A stretch of DNA of 64,000 nt from contig NZ_JPFK01000007.1 of assembly GCF_000733475.1 (NCBI RefSeq), positions 430,501 to 494,500 on the forward strand, read 5' to 3'. A program made the translations under genes and the position numbers. A model generated the notes under the pieces. It searched no databases. It was given only the letters and a program-made list of their open reading frames with translations, and had not been told where the DNA came from. Source of the DNA: Mangrovimonas yunxiaonensis. Lineage in GTDB: Bacteria; Bacteroidota; Bacteroidia; Flavobacteriales; Flavobacteriaceae. Below, one piece after another: positions 36,575 to 45,696 of the stretch (its first letter is position 1; each line of letters starts with the position of its first letter).

Positions 36575-37687
36575 ATGAAAAAAAACATCCTCATAGTCAC
36601 TTCCGAATTCCCACCCTTACCAGGAGGCATAGGAAACCATGCCCATCAGTTGGCCTTTCATTTGTCTCAGCAAGGGCATCAGGTCACGGTTTTGGCCGAT
36701 TACAGAACCTATGAGCAGCAAGAAGAAAGCCAGTTCGATCTTCAGCAGCCCTATACGGTTAACAGAATTTCTAGAAAAAAGAACCGCTGGTTAATGTACC
36801 TAAACCGAATTAAAAGCTATCGCCAAATGTACTCAAAAGCTGATGTGGTGCTAGCCTCAGGGAAGTTTTCACTTTGGTTGGTAGGCTTGGGGTCTGTAGG
36901 CTTTAAAAAACGCCCTAAATTAGCAGTTTTACATGGGACGGAGGTGAATTTTCAAAAACCACTGTTAAAATGGAGTATCAATCAAGCGTTAAGGCAATTC
37001 CATAAAGCCATTGCAGTGTCTCAGTTTACAGCCAACTTGGTAAAGAACTTACCTTTGGAGGTACAAATCATCCCCAATGGCATTACCTTGGAAGATTGGC
37101 AGCAGCAAAAAACCGTTCAAAAACGAGAGGAGCAGGATTTCCCCATTTTAATAACCGTTGGGAACTTAACCGAACGCAAGGGGCAGGCCAATGTAATTAA
37201 AATGATGCCACAGCTGTTAGAGCAGTACCCAAACCTTCGCTACGACTGTGTGGGGCTACCTACCGAATTAAAAGCATTAGAACAGCTAACTCACGAACTT
37301 GGCGTAGCCGAACGGGTACACTTCCATGGCCGATTATCAGATCAGGAGTTAAAAGAGAAACTCCTCCAAAGCGATGTGTTTGTAATGTTAAGCCAACAAA
37401 CAAGCGCCGGCGATGTAGAGGGGTTTGGCATAGCTATTTTGGAGGCCAATGCCTTGGGTATTCCAACCATTGGGGCTTTGGGGAGCGGGATAGAAGCGGC
37501 CATTGCACAAGGGAAATCAGGATTTTTAGTGCCTAATACAGATGCTCAAGCCTTTGAAAAAGCACTGCAAGCCATCTTAAAGGCCAAAGAGCAGTTCCGC
37601 CAAGGCGCTTTGCAACGAGCAGAAGCCCACAATTGGAAAGTAATTGTAAAACAGTATCTGGAGGTGATAGAGGCGTTGTTCGTTTAA
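36575..37687 (+). CDS. GT4 family glycosyltransferase
   Basis: GT-B enzyme, 370 residues. Seen: NILIVTSEFPPLPGGIGNHA (nucleotide-sugar GT4 N-terminus with the GGIG loop), LAVLHGTEVNFQKP, LITVGNLTERKGQANVIKMM, and DVEGFGIAILEANALGIPTI with the E-x7-E pair. Its start lies at the end of the heptad array, so the repeats form its leader. Confidence 0.93.
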   Translation: MKKNILIVTSEFPPLPGGIGNHAHQLAFHLSQQGHQVTVLADYRTYEQQEESQFDLQQPYTVNRISRKKNRWLMYLNRIKSYRQMYSKADVVLASGKFSLWLVGLGSVGFKKRPKLAVLHGTEVNFQKPLLKWSINQALRQFHKAIAVSQFTANLVKNLPLEVQIIPNGITLEDWQQQKTVQKREEQDFPILITVGNLTERKGQANVIKMMPQLLEQYPNLRYDCVGLPTELKALEQLTHELGVAERVHFHGRLSDQELKEKLLQSDVFVMLSQQTSAGDVEGFGIAILEANALGIPTIGALGSGIEAAIAQGKSGFLVPNTDAQAFEKALQAILKAKEQFRQGALQRAEAHNWKVIVKQYLEVIEALFV

Positions 37688-37764
37688 AGAATTCCTATTT
37701 AGAAGCAAGGTGCCTAACGTTTTTCATGTTCAAATTATAATACAATTAATAAATAAAGTAACAT

Positions 37765-37791
37765 TGTCATGCTGAACTTGTTTCAGCATCT
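37765..37791 (+). repeat. REP-like hairpin
   Basis: TGTCATGCTGAACTTG followed by TTTCAGCATCT; hairpin TGCTGAA-CTTGT-TTCAGCA at 37770-37788. Same sequence as the element at 23686-23712. Confidence 0.9.
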
Positions 37792-37852
37792 CTTTTCAAT
37801 ATTCTTTTTAATAATAACAAGCCCTTGAAACGCTTGCCTGTCGTTATAGAGG

Positions 37853-37950
37853 AGTTCAGGGTGACAGGTTTTAATTATATTTTGGCTAACTTTTATTTCC
37901 GCACTTTCTTGTTAATAATTGTTTGTCATGCTGAACTTGGTTCAGCATCT
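37853..37950 (+). repeat. 98-bp REP-containing repeat, copy B
   Basis: Matches 24072-24169 with two differences by eye. Ends with the hairpin TGCTGAACTTGGTTCAGCA (37929-37947). Here it lies upstream of the GIY-YIG gene, whereas copy A lies downstream of one. Confidence 0.92.
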
Positions 37951-37964
37951 TAATTTTTAAGTTT

Positions 37965-38261
37965 GTGGTAAAGCGAGCCTATCATAACTATTGGGTCTAT
38001 ATTTTAACAAATAAGCCAAATGGAACACGTTATATTGGAGTGACGGGGGGTATAGATGATAGGATGGAAAGACATGTTGAAGGTAAAGGAAGCTCCTTTT
38101 TAGCAAAATATAAACTTAAACATTTAGTGTATTATGAGGAATTCCAATATGTGCATGAAGCCATAAAAAGGGAAAAGCAATTAAAAAATTGGCACAGACA
38201 ATGGAAAATTAATCTTATAGAGAAAGTGAACCCTGAATGGCAAAATTTATGGAAACCTTAG
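37965..38261 (+). CDS. GIY-YIG nuclease domain protein, copy 2
   Basis: A 98-residue single-domain GIY-YIG protein, full length by comparison with copy 1. Seen: YHNYWVYILTNKPNGTRYIG with both motif tyrosines, GGIDDRMERHVEGK with the Arg, YYEEFQYVHEAIKREKQLKN with the catalytic-type Glu, and the tail NPEWQNLWKP. Starts at GTG 37965, as no ATG is available. Enclosed by a REP-like hairpin at 37929-37947 and its inverse at 38274-38290. Single-domain members of this family are nucleases or DNA-binding proteins of mostly unknown role. Confidence 0.88.
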   Translation: MVKRAYHNYWVYILTNKPNGTRYIGVTGGIDDRMERHVEGKGSSFLAKYKLKHLVYYEEFQYVHEAIKREKQLKNWHRQWKINLIEKVNPEWQNLWKP

Positions 38262-38273
38262 CGTAGAAAAGAT

Positions 38274-38298
38274 CCTGAACCAAGTTCAGGATGACAGG
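38274..38298 (-). repeat. REP-like hairpin in inverse orientation, downstream of GIY-YIG copy 2
   Basis: CCTGAAC-CAA-GTTCAGG (38274-38290) then ATGACAGG; reverse complement form of the upstream element. Lies 12 bp after the stop of the GIY-YIG gene. Confidence 0.88.
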
Positions 38299-38354
38299 GT
38301 GTTCATAATTAACATAAATTCCCCCAGACCACTAAAATAATAACTCAGGAATCT

Positions 38355-38362
38355 TATATTTG
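38355..38362 (+). promoter_or_regulatory. -7 box TATATTTG before a GT4 gene
   Basis: Perfect TAnnTTTG match 16 bp before the start at 38379, but no TTG at the expected -33 distance. Confidence 0.35.
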
Positions 38363-38378
38363 AAAGGATAACGTACAC

Positions 38379-39530
38379 ATGCTTTTGAAACTGCTCATTA
38401 TTTCCCATACCGAACATTATCAGACTGCGGAAGGCACCATAGTAGGTTGGGGGCCAACAGTTACCGAAATCAACCACCTAACAAAGGTCTTTGATGAAAT
38501 TACCCATGTGGCCATGTTGCATCGGGGAGAAGCACCGCCAAGTGCACTGCCATATACGAGTCCTAACATTAAATTTGTAGCGCTGCCGCCATTAGGTGGA
38601 CAAAGTTTAAGCGCAAAAATGCAACTGCTTACACAGGCGCCAAAAGTATTACGTACGGTTTCTAGAGAGTTAAAGCAAGCCGATTATTTTCAGTTTCGGG
38701 CGCCCACAGGGATAGGGGTTTACCTCATGCCGTATTTAACGTGGTTTGCCAAAACCAAAGGCTGGTATAAGTATGCCGGAAATTGGAACCAAAAGCACGC
38801 TCCCGTAGGATATGCCATACAGCGTTGGTTGTTAAAACAGCAGCAGCGCCCAGTAACCATCAACGGACAATGGCCAAACCAACCCAAACAGTGTATCACG
38901 TTCGAAAACCCTTGCCTAACCGATGCCGAACTAACCTTAGGGGAAACCTTGGCCAAAACCAAGGTGTTTTCGGAAAAACTTAACCTGTGCTATGTTGGGC
39001 GTTTAGAAACCCCAAAAGGGGTAGGACGTATTATTGAAGCCTTAAAGCTGCTGCCCCAAGCTTTAAAACAACGTATAGGAACCGTACATTTGGTAGGCGA
39101 TGGGCCAGAGCGACCTAATTTTGAAGCCGAAGCCAAGAAAGCTGGTGTGGATATAACGTTTCATGGGTATTTGCCCCGAAAGGCCGTGTTCGAGATATAT
39201 AAAGCCTCACATGTTTTTGTAATGCCCACAACAGCCTCCGAAGGATTTCCTAAGGCCATTGCCGAAGCCATGAACTTTGGGTGTGTGCCTGTGGTATCAT
39301 CCGTATCGGCCATTGGGCAATATATAACGCATGGGGTTACAGGGATTTGTCTGTTAACACCTACGGCACAGGGGTTGGCAACCCAATTGGAACAGGTGTT
39401 GGGCATGGAGTCTAGCGCTTTAAGTGCCATGCTTGCCCGTCAGCGTGAACTTGTAACCCGTTTTGGATTTACACATTATAACACCCGAATTAAAAATGCT
39501 ATATTAAGCCAATTTGAGAGTAACGTTTAG
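38379..39530 (+). CDS. GT4 family glycosyltransferase
   Basis: GT-B enzyme, 383 residues. Seen: LLIISHTEHYQTAEGTIVGW at the N-terminus, KLNLCYVGRLETPKGVGRII, FHGYLPRKAVFEIYKASHVF, and TTASEGFPKAIAEAMNFGCV with the E-x7-E pair. First gene of the GC-richer conserved end of the locus; overlaps the next gene by 17 bp. Confidence 0.92.
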   Translation: MLLKLLIISHTEHYQTAEGTIVGWGPTVTEINHLTKVFDEITHVAMLHRGEAPPSALPYTSPNIKFVALPPLGGQSLSAKMQLLTQAPKVLRTVSRELKQADYFQFRAPTGIGVYLMPYLTWFAKTKGWYKYAGNWNQKHAPVGYAIQRWLLKQQQRPVTINGQWPNQPKQCITFENPCLTDAELTLGETLAKTKVFSEKLNLCYVGRLETPKGVGRIIEALKLLPQALKQRIGTVHLVGDGPERPNFEAEAKKAGVDITFHGYLPRKAVFEIYKASHVFVMPTTASEGFPKAIAEAMNFGCVPVVSSVSAIGQYITHGVTGICLLTPTAQGLATQLEQVLGMESSALSAMLARQRELVTRFGFTHYNTRIKNAILSQFESNV

Positions 39531-40887
39531 AGATTATAACGCCGATAATTATTTAACCCTAATCCTGTTACACATAGGAATGGGCTTGGCTTTGTATGCC
39601 ATTCCGGTAGTAGGAAAACTTATTTTTGTTGGTGCTTTTTTGTATTTTTTCCTGAAGATAGTTATGGTTCCCAAAAAGGAAAAAACCCGTGCAGTTTTGC
39701 TGGGTTGCGCTTATTTTGTAGGAGCTGAGGTACTGTTCAGAATGACCAAATCGGGCTTGTCGTACGAAGCTTCAAAATACATTGTCATCCTGTTTACCTT
39801 AATGGGCATTTTTTACCGCGGGGTATCGGGTAAAGGGCATCCGTATTTTATGTACCTTATTTTGTTGGTGCCCGCTATTGTTGTGGCTTCCATAACCTTA
39901 ACATTCGATGCGCGTTTTAGAACCAACATCGCCTTTGTGTTAAGCGGCCCAGTGTGTCTGGGAATTGCTGCGTTGTTTTGTTACGATAGGAAAGTGTCGC
40001 AATCGCTGCTATTAGAGGTGTTAAATTACATGGTGTTGCCCATTATTGCGACCACCTGCTATTTGTTTTTGTATACCCCAAGCATAAAGGATGTGCTTAG
40101 CAGTACGGCATCAAACTCGGCAGCCTCTGGAGGGTTTGGCCCGAATCAGGTTTCGACGATTTTGGGTCTGGGCATGTTTGCCATGGTGGTTCGTATTTTT
40201 TTAAGGTCGCCAGGTACAGTCCTAAAAGTGCTTAACCTCGTGGTGTTTGGTGCTATGACCTATCGCGCGTTTGTAACCTTTAGCCGTGGCGGCGTTATCG
40301 CTGCTGTTATTGTTGTGGCAGCCTTCCTGTGGGTGTTGTTTTGGCGTTCGAATGCGCGTCAAAAAAACCAAATTGTAGGGTCGTTTGCGCTTTTTGTTGT
40401 TGCTGCAGCAGTGACTTGGATGATTAGTTCGCAGCAAACCATGGGACTATTAGATAAACGTTATGCCAATGAAGATGCTTTAGGGCGTGAAAAAGAAGAT
40501 GTTGCTACGGGACGTCTAGACCTGTTTATGGAAGAAATGGAAGGCTTTTTGGGGCATCCGTTTTTTGGCGTTGGTGCCAGCCGAACTAAAAATATGCGTG
40601 TAGAAGCAGGAATAGGGCATTTGCCCTCCCATAATGAGATAGGACGCTTACTCTCTGAACATGGTATTATGGGCATATTAATCCTGCTTATTTTAATCTT
40701 TACGCCTTTGGCCTACCGGACGACCAATAACAGAAACCTATTTTTTTATGCTTTTTTGGCCTTTTGGTTTGCCACCATCAACCACTCGGGCATGCGTATT
40801 GCCGCCCCATCCTTTGTTTATGCACTAGCTCTTTTAAATGTCACGTATGCTAAAAAACATCCTGTACATAGGAAACAAATTAAGTAG
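39514..40887 (+). CDS. O-antigen polymerase/ligase family membrane protein (Wzy/WaaL-like)
   Basis: A 457-residue polytopic inner-membrane protein with about eleven hydrophobic segments and a periplasmic loop between about residues 305 and 375 holding GRLDLFMEEMEGFLGHPFFG and LPSHNEIGRLLSEHG. The H-N-x-x-G pattern and the loop position are those of the Wzy_C/O-antigen ligase family. It starts at TTG 39514 inside the end of the GT4 gene. Polymerase versus ligase cannot be decided from sequence alone. Confidence 0.87.
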   Translation: MRVTFRDYNADNYLTLILLHIGMGLALYAIPVVGKLIFVGAFLYFFLKIVMVPKKEKTRAVLLGCAYFVGAEVLFRMTKSGLSYEASKYIVILFTLMGIFYRGVSGKGHPYFMYLILLVPAIVVASITLTFDARFRTNIAFVLSGPVCLGIAALFCYDRKVSQSLLLEVLNYMVLPIIATTCYLFLYTPSIKDVLSSTASNSAASGGFGPNQVSTILGLGMFAMVVRIFLRSPGTVLKVLNLVVFGAMTYRAFVTFSRGGVIAAVIVVAAFLWVLFWRSNARQKNQIVGSFALFVVAAAVTWMISSQQTMGLLDKRYANEDALGREKEDVATGRLDLFMEEMEGFLGHPFFGVGASRTKNMRVEAGIGHLPSHNEIGRLLSEHGIMGILILLILIFTPLAYRTTNNRNLFFYAFLAFWFATINHSGMRIAAPSFVYALALLNVTYAKKHPVHRKQIK

Positions 40888-41863
40888 TCCCAAGAGCAAT
40901 GTCTCTTCCATAAGCACCTTAGGGCCTTTACTGGAGCAGGAGCACTATAGGGTGTATTATGCGTCTGCTAAAGTTAACAAGCTGGCCAGGCTTTTCGATA
41001 TGGTTAAACAGGTTGTGTTGTTAAGGCATCGGGTAGATGTTGTTTTAATAGATACCTATAGCACGTGGAATTTTTATTATGCCCTTGTGGTATCTCAGCT
41101 TTGCCGCCTATTTGGCTTGCGTTACATCCTTAGTTTAAATGGAGGCAATTTACCGTATCGTTTGCAGAAGTTCCCCAAATGGAGCAACTTACTTTTTAAA
41201 CCGGCATACCGCATGGTGTCGCCATCGTTATATTTAAAAACACAATTCAAACAGTATGGCTATCCTGAAGTTACGTACATCCCCAATAACTTGCTGCTTG
41301 CGCAATACCCCTTTCAGGAGAAAACATACCATACCGTAAAGCTGCTATGGGTACGTTCTTTTTCGAAGATTTATAACCCTAGCATGGCCGTTCGGGTGCT
41401 AAAGCAATTGCTAGACGATGGGGTAGCGGCATCGCTTTGTATGGTGGGGCCAGACACCGGCGATGGGTCTCTGCAAGACACCAAGGCGCTAGCAGAATTG
41501 TTAGGGGTTAGGGTAACCTTTACCGGAAAGCTTTCAAAACCCGAATGGATTGCTTTGGCACAGGACCATAACATGTTTATAAACACTACAAATTTCGATA
41601 ATGCACCTGTGAGTGTCCTTGAGGCCATGGCGCTTGGGCTGGCTGTTGTATCGACCAACGTTGGTGGCATGCCCTACTTAATCACCCATGGGCAAGAAGG
41701 GGTGTTGGTGCCGCCAGAAGCACCAGAAGCCATGGCAAATGCGATAAAAACATTGGCCACGCAGACAGTAAAAACCAAAGCGATGGCAGTTTCAGCTAGG
41801 AAAAAGGTAGAACGTTTTGACTGGCCGGTAGTAAAAACCCAATGGTTTGCGCTTTTGCAATAA
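40847..41863 (+). CDS. GT4 family glycosyltransferase
   Basis: GT-B enzyme of about 338 residues; ATG 40847 (MLKNILYIGNKLSSPKSN) is favoured, ATG 40838 is possible. It overlaps the O-antigen polymerase gene by about 40 bp. Seen: RYILSLNGGNLPYRLQKFPK, KLLWVRSFSKIYNPSMAVRV, VTFTGKLSKPEWIALAQDHN, and NAPVSVLEAMALGLAVVSTN with the E residues of the donor site shifted to FDNAPVSVLE. Last transferase before the initiating enzyme. Confidence 0.9.
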   Translation: MLKNILYIGNKLSSPKSNVSSISTLGPLLEQEHYRVYYASAKVNKLARLFDMVKQVVLLRHRVDVVLIDTYSTWNFYYALVVSQLCRLFGLRYILSLNGGNLPYRLQKFPKWSNLLFKPAYRMVSPSLYLKTQFKQYGYPEVTYIPNNLLLAQYPFQEKTYHTVKLLWVRSFSKIYNPSMAVRVLKQLLDDGVAASLCMVGPDTGDGSLQDTKALAELLGVRVTFTGKLSKPEWIALAQDHNMFINTTNFDNAPVSVLEAMALGLAVVSTNVGGMPYLITHGQEGVLVPPEAPEAMANAIKTLATQTVKTKAMAVSARKKVERFDWPVVKTQWFALLQ

Positions 41864-41869
41864 GAACGC

Positions 41870-41899
41870 TTGGATAAGTTATAGAACTTATTATCTTTA
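41870..41899 (+). promoter_or_regulatory. Probable promoter of the initiating sugar transferase
   Basis: TTG (41870-41872), 19-bp spacer, TATCTTTA (41892-41899); start codon 21 bp later. Gives the last gene of the locus its own promoter. Confidence 0.55.
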
Positions 41900-41920
41900 A
41901 CAGCAACTTTTGTTTAACCA

Positions 41921-43318
41921 ATGGCCAATCGCGTAAAACGAATCCATTTTAACATTTCAGAACGAAAGGTTCTGCTTAGAATGGTCGATATAGTAGCTGT
42001 GTTGGGAATGTTGTTCCTGGCAGGCTATTGTTTTGCCTTCGATTACTTTAAATTTGCTTGTGAAAACTGGTCTTGGAGTCTGGTTTTAACCCTTTATTTA
42101 AGTGTCTTTGGCACCGTGTTCGAACTTTACGACCTAAAACAGGCCAGTCGTATTGATAAGGTAATCTCCAACATTGCCCTAACCACCTCTACAGTTGTCC
42201 TCTTTTATTTGCTAACCCCTTATTTTACGCCTTCTTTGCCCACCAACCGCTTACAACTGGTTTATTTTTACGTGGCCATCTTTTTAGCGTTGCTACTTTG
42301 GCGTTTGCTGTATCTTAACGTTATTTCGAAACCCCGATTTTTTAAAAAGGTGCTGTTGGTTGGCGAAACAGCCAACATTCAAAACATTGTAGAGGCTTTA
42401 AGACAAGCCGATTCCAATTATAAAATAATAGGCTTTATAAATTGTGAAGCATCTAAAGCCGAAGCCATAAAATATAAAGGCCTAACAGAGTACCAGCCCA
42501 TGGCCTTACACGAGGTTATCCGGGAGGAACAGGTCTCGGAAATTGTTGTCGCAGCATACCAGGCAGAAGCCATTATTCCTGAATTATACGACGAGTTGAT
42601 AGCCTTGCTAGAACACGGCTTTGCCATTAAGGAATTCACCCAAGTTTATGAAGATATGACCCAAAGGGTGCCCGTGCAATTTGTAGGGAAAGATTTTTAT
42701 AAGTACTTCCCCTTTAGCCGTAACAACCGAAACAAATTTTATTTGTTCTTCCATCGGGCTATGGATGTGTTTATCGCTGCTGTTGGAATACTGGTTGGGC
42801 TAGGGCTAATGCCTTTTGTTTTGTTGGGGAATGTTTTTGGCAACCGCGGCCCTTTGTTTTATTCGCAAGAACGCGTTGGCATGCATGGCGAGCACTTTAA
42901 CATTGTAAAATACAGAACCATGGTTAAAGATGCCGAAACCCAAGGCGCCGTTTGGGCCACCAAAGGCGATGTAAGGGTTACGCCTTTTGGCCGGTTTTTA
43001 AGAAATACCAGATTGGATGAGTTCCCCCAGTTTTTTAACATTCTTAAAGGCGATATGAGCTTGATAGGCCCAAGGCCGGAACGTCCAAGCTTTGTTAAGG
43101 AGTTGGCAGAGGTTATCCCTTTTTACAAAACCCGCCATATGATTAAACCCGGGCTAACGGGTTGGGCGCAGGTTAAAGTGCGCTATGGGGCTTCGGTTCA
43201 GGACAGCCAAACCAAATTGCAATACGATTTATACTACATTAAACACCGAAGTTTTATGCTGGACATTAAGGTGTTGGTAAAAACATTAAGCACCATACTG
43301 TTTTTTAGAGGCCAGTAA
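41921..43318 (+). CDS. Polyprenyl-phosphate sugar-1-phosphate transferase (WcaJ/WbaP-like)
   Basis: Inner-membrane enzyme that starts each repeat unit by moving a sugar-1-phosphate from a nucleotide sugar to undecaprenyl phosphate (465 residues). Seen: four N-terminal hydrophobic segments, a central Rossmann-like region (KKVLLVGETANIQNIVEALR), then the C-terminal catalytic domain: a fifth hydrophobic segment (VFIAAVGILVGLGLMPFVLL), YSQERVGMHGEHFNIVKYRT, RLDEFPQFFNILKGDMSLIG followed by PRPERP, and GLTGWAQV. The layout is that of WcaJ/WbaP-type proteins. It closes the locus and has its own promoter. Confidence 0.95.
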   Translation: MANRVKRIHFNISERKVLLRMVDIVAVLGMLFLAGYCFAFDYFKFACENWSWSLVLTLYLSVFGTVFELYDLKQASRIDKVISNIALTTSTVVLFYLLTPYFTPSLPTNRLQLVYFYVAIFLALLLWRLLYLNVISKPRFFKKVLLVGETANIQNIVEALRQADSNYKIIGFINCEASKAEAIKYKGLTEYQPMALHEVIREEQVSEIVVAAYQAEAIIPELYDELIALLEHGFAIKEFTQVYEDMTQRVPVQFVGKDFYKYFPFSRNNRNKFYLFFHRAMDVFIAAVGILVGLGLMPFVLLGNVFGNRGPLFYSQERVGMHGEHFNIVKYRTMVKDAETQGAVWATKGDVRVTPFGRFLRNTRLDEFPQFFNILKGDMSLIGPRPERPSFVKELAEVIPFYKTRHMIKPGLTGWAQVKVRYGASVQDSQTKLQYDLYYIKHRSFMLDIKVLVKTLSTILFFRGQ

Positions 43319-43362
43319 GAGGGGCGAAAATAATTGGAGTATCCCTATTAGAGCACAATAAA

Positions 43363-44529
43363 CTAACGGCTGCTTTTAATTAAAAAAACATACCTAAGCA
43401 TGAGCGCAAGCAGTAAGGGCATGAGCGCAAACGCAAACTGTTGCACCCCGCTAATCCAATGCAGTCCCATAAGCGCTAAGCATATAACAAGCAGTTTAAG
43501 GTATTTGCGGACCCATGGTTTTAAAGGGGCCTTTTTCCAAACCGATGTTATGATAATAAGGTTAAGCGGGAACGCCCAAAGCAGGTTGTAATTGTTGGCA
43601 GTAGCTTGGTGGTTGGTTGCGAACCACAACAGCATAAGCGCAATACCGATACAGCCTGTTATGCCAAAAATAAGCACATCCAAACCTCTGCTGCGTGTTT
43701 GGCGTTTGGCATCGCGATAGGTGATGTAACCTACTATACCACCCAGTATTAAAAAGATGACCAAAGGGCTAAACATTAAAGCGCTTAGTGAGGTGGTTTT
43801 GGCCGTTGTTGTAGGCGTGTGTATGGGTCTTGATGTGGCGACCAATGGGGTTTGGTTTAGGGTGGCACCTTCGAAAAGTGTGTGTATATACGCCGGGAGA
43901 AACATGTGTTCTTCTAGGTTGGCCGTTTTGTCTATTACAGCCCCTAAGGCAATATCAATACCCAAGCTGCCCCAGGTGTTCCAATGTAGGTTGTCTTGAA
44001 TTAAGGTGCGAAACGTTTTTGGACTAAAGTTGGCCGGTGGGTTAAACACAACAGGCTCCTGGGCCGTTTGCACCACGACTTCTTTAATTTTTGTCGCGCA
44101 GTTATCGTAAAAGAAATCGTAAAGATAGTACCGGTTTTCGGGCTTGTAATTGTTGTTTAAAAAACTATAAAGCGCTTGTTTTTGTGCTTGTGAAAGTTGC
44201 AGCACTTGTTCTTGAATGCTGCGGTTTTGCCAGGTGTAAAACCCGTAAATGTCTTTGTAATTCGATTTTCCTATCGCGTAGTTTAACTTACCGGTAGCAA
44301 ATTTTAAATAAAAATTAGGGGTGTTAAAATCAAAACGCCCATAATCAAAAGTAATGTCTAGGTTGTTTGTGGGGTCTTTTATACGAAAGGCATTGTGGCC
44401 AAAAGCATCGTTTAGACTGCTTCCCGGACCAATGGTTAAAACGCTTATTTGCGCCTGATTGGAAAGGGGGCGGTGCTGGGCTTGTAGGGTAAAACCAATA
44501 AGCAGAACAAGCCAAAAAAACTGTTTCAT
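43363..44529 (-). CDS. DUF4105 family membrane protein
   Basis: A 388-residue protein with signal peptide (FFWLVLLIGFTLQAQ), a periplasmic DUF4105 domain (VLTIGPGSSLNDAFGHNAFR; YYLYDFFYDNCATKIKEVV with the conserved Asn-Cys), and about four C-terminal hydrophobic segments. The domain's Cys/His pattern resembles a papain-like peptidase fold, but a function has not been shown to my knowledge. It follows the PorV-like gene by 17 bp on the same strand, so the two form an operon converging on the polysaccharide locus. Confidence 0.85.
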   Translation of the reverse strand: MKQFFWLVLLIGFTLQAQHRPLSNQAQISVLTIGPGSSLNDAFGHNAFRIKDPTNNLDITFDYGRFDFNTPNFYLKFATGKLNYAIGKSNYKDIYGFYTWQNRSIQEQVLQLSQAQKQALYSFLNNNYKPENRYYLYDFFYDNCATKIKEVVVQTAQEPVVFNPPANFSPKTFRTLIQDNLHWNTWGSLGIDIALGAVIDKTANLEEHMFLPAYIHTLFEGATLNQTPLVATSRPIHTPTTTAKTTSLSALMFSPLVIFLILGGIVGYITYRDAKRQTRSRGLDVLIFGITGCIGIALMLLWFATNHQATANNYNLLWAFPLNLIIITSVWKKAPLKPWVRKYLKLLVICLALMGLHWISGVQQFAFALMPLLLALMLRYVFLIKSSR

Positions 44530-44546
44530 AGCGGGGTGTTTTTTTA

Positions 44547-45638
44547 CTATCGAAAGATACTAAAATCCAATTTTAAGGAAAAGACATTGGAGTATAAAGC
44601 GACACTTTGGTCACCAATATCGGTAAAGGCATAATCTATTTGAATGCCCTTATATTTAAACCCAACACCCATGCTGGGCTGAAAACTTAGGCGCTCGCTA
44701 TTATCGTACTCCAGTTCGTTTTGGAAATTACCCAAGCCGCCTCTTAAAAACACCATATCAACATAGCCAAACTCCAAGCCCAAAGCAGGGTTAATACTGG
44801 CAAACGATGTAGAAATAATGTCGTTGGTCTCTTGAAACCTAACGTTTAAGTCCAATTCGGCTAAGATGGAATAATCGTAGCGGACAATAAATTTTTTGGC
44901 AACGCCTATTTGCAGTTTCGGAATGGTAATTTCGGTGGTTTCGGGAAGTTCTTGGTTTTCACCTTCTACAGCATTTTGTACGGTAGCAAATTCATCTTCA
45001 TCGATACTCCAGGCATTGTATGTGGTGGTAATGTCCCTGGCCATAATACCAAATTTCCAGTCGTTTCGTGTTTGAAACTGAATGGCGGCATCTAGGCCAA
45101 AGCCCCAAGAGGAGGCAAAATCGCCAATAATCCGGCGTATGACTTTAGCGTTAATCCCGTAGTTTACCCCTTCAAAAGGAAGCGCTCGGGCATAGCTGAA
45201 GGTCACACCATAGTCGGCGGTAGAAAACGTGCTAATGCGGTCGTAATTTATTTGGCCTTGGTCGTCTATTAATTGGGTGGTGTTTAGAATATCGTCAACC
45301 GCAAAGCGTATTACCGATAGCCCAATGCTACTGCGGTCGTCCAAAGGCATAGCAAAACCTATGTAATCGTAATTGGCAATGTTGGCAAAATAGCTGGAAT
45401 GCATAAGGGCAAGGGCTTTATCTTCCAGATGAAGCAGACCGGCAGGATTCCAGTAGCCCGAGTTAACATCGGCACTGTGGGCCGTAACAGCATTGGCCAT
45501 GCCCAAAGCAGCCGCATCAACCCCAATATTCATAAATTCGTTAGAGTATTTTCTTGCCGTTTGGCTAAACATACAAACGGTTACTATAAAACAGCTTAGC
45601 GTAGCCAGAAACTTTTTCAAAAACAATTTTTTATGCAA
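44547..45638 (-). CDS. PorV/PorQ family outer-membrane protein
   Basis: A 363-residue predicted outer-membrane beta-barrel with signal peptide (LATLSCFIVTVCMFSQT). Seen: the family start FMNIGVDAAALGMANAVTAH and SGYWNPAGLLHLEDKALALM, with the UPF0164/PorV-type NPAGL motif, and many alternating amphipathic strands ending in a hydrophobic C-terminal strand (FSLKLDFSIF). PorV is the outer-membrane partner of the type IX secretion system; this longer, PorQ-like paralogue may not be the main one. First gene of the pair with DUF4105. Confidence 0.85.
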   Translation of the reverse strand: MHKKLFLKKFLATLSCFIVTVCMFSQTARKYSNEFMNIGVDAAALGMANAVTAHSADVNSGYWNPAGLLHLEDKALALMHSSYFANIANYDYIGFAMPLDDRSSIGLSVIRFAVDDILNTTQLIDDQGQINYDRISTFSTADYGVTFSYARALPFEGVNYGINAKVIRRIIGDFASSWGFGLDAAIQFQTRNDWKFGIMARDITTTYNAWSIDEDEFATVQNAVEGENQELPETTEITIPKLQIGVAKKFIVRYDYSILAELDLNVRFQETNDIISTSFASINPALGLEFGYVDMVFLRGGLGNFQNELEYDNSERLSFQPSMGVGFKYKGIQIDYAFTDIGDQSVALYSNVFSLKLDFSIFR

Positions 45639-45696
45639 ATATGCTATTATTTTTCAATATATTAAACTTGAAAAGGCATTAGATATTGTGCGGTTT

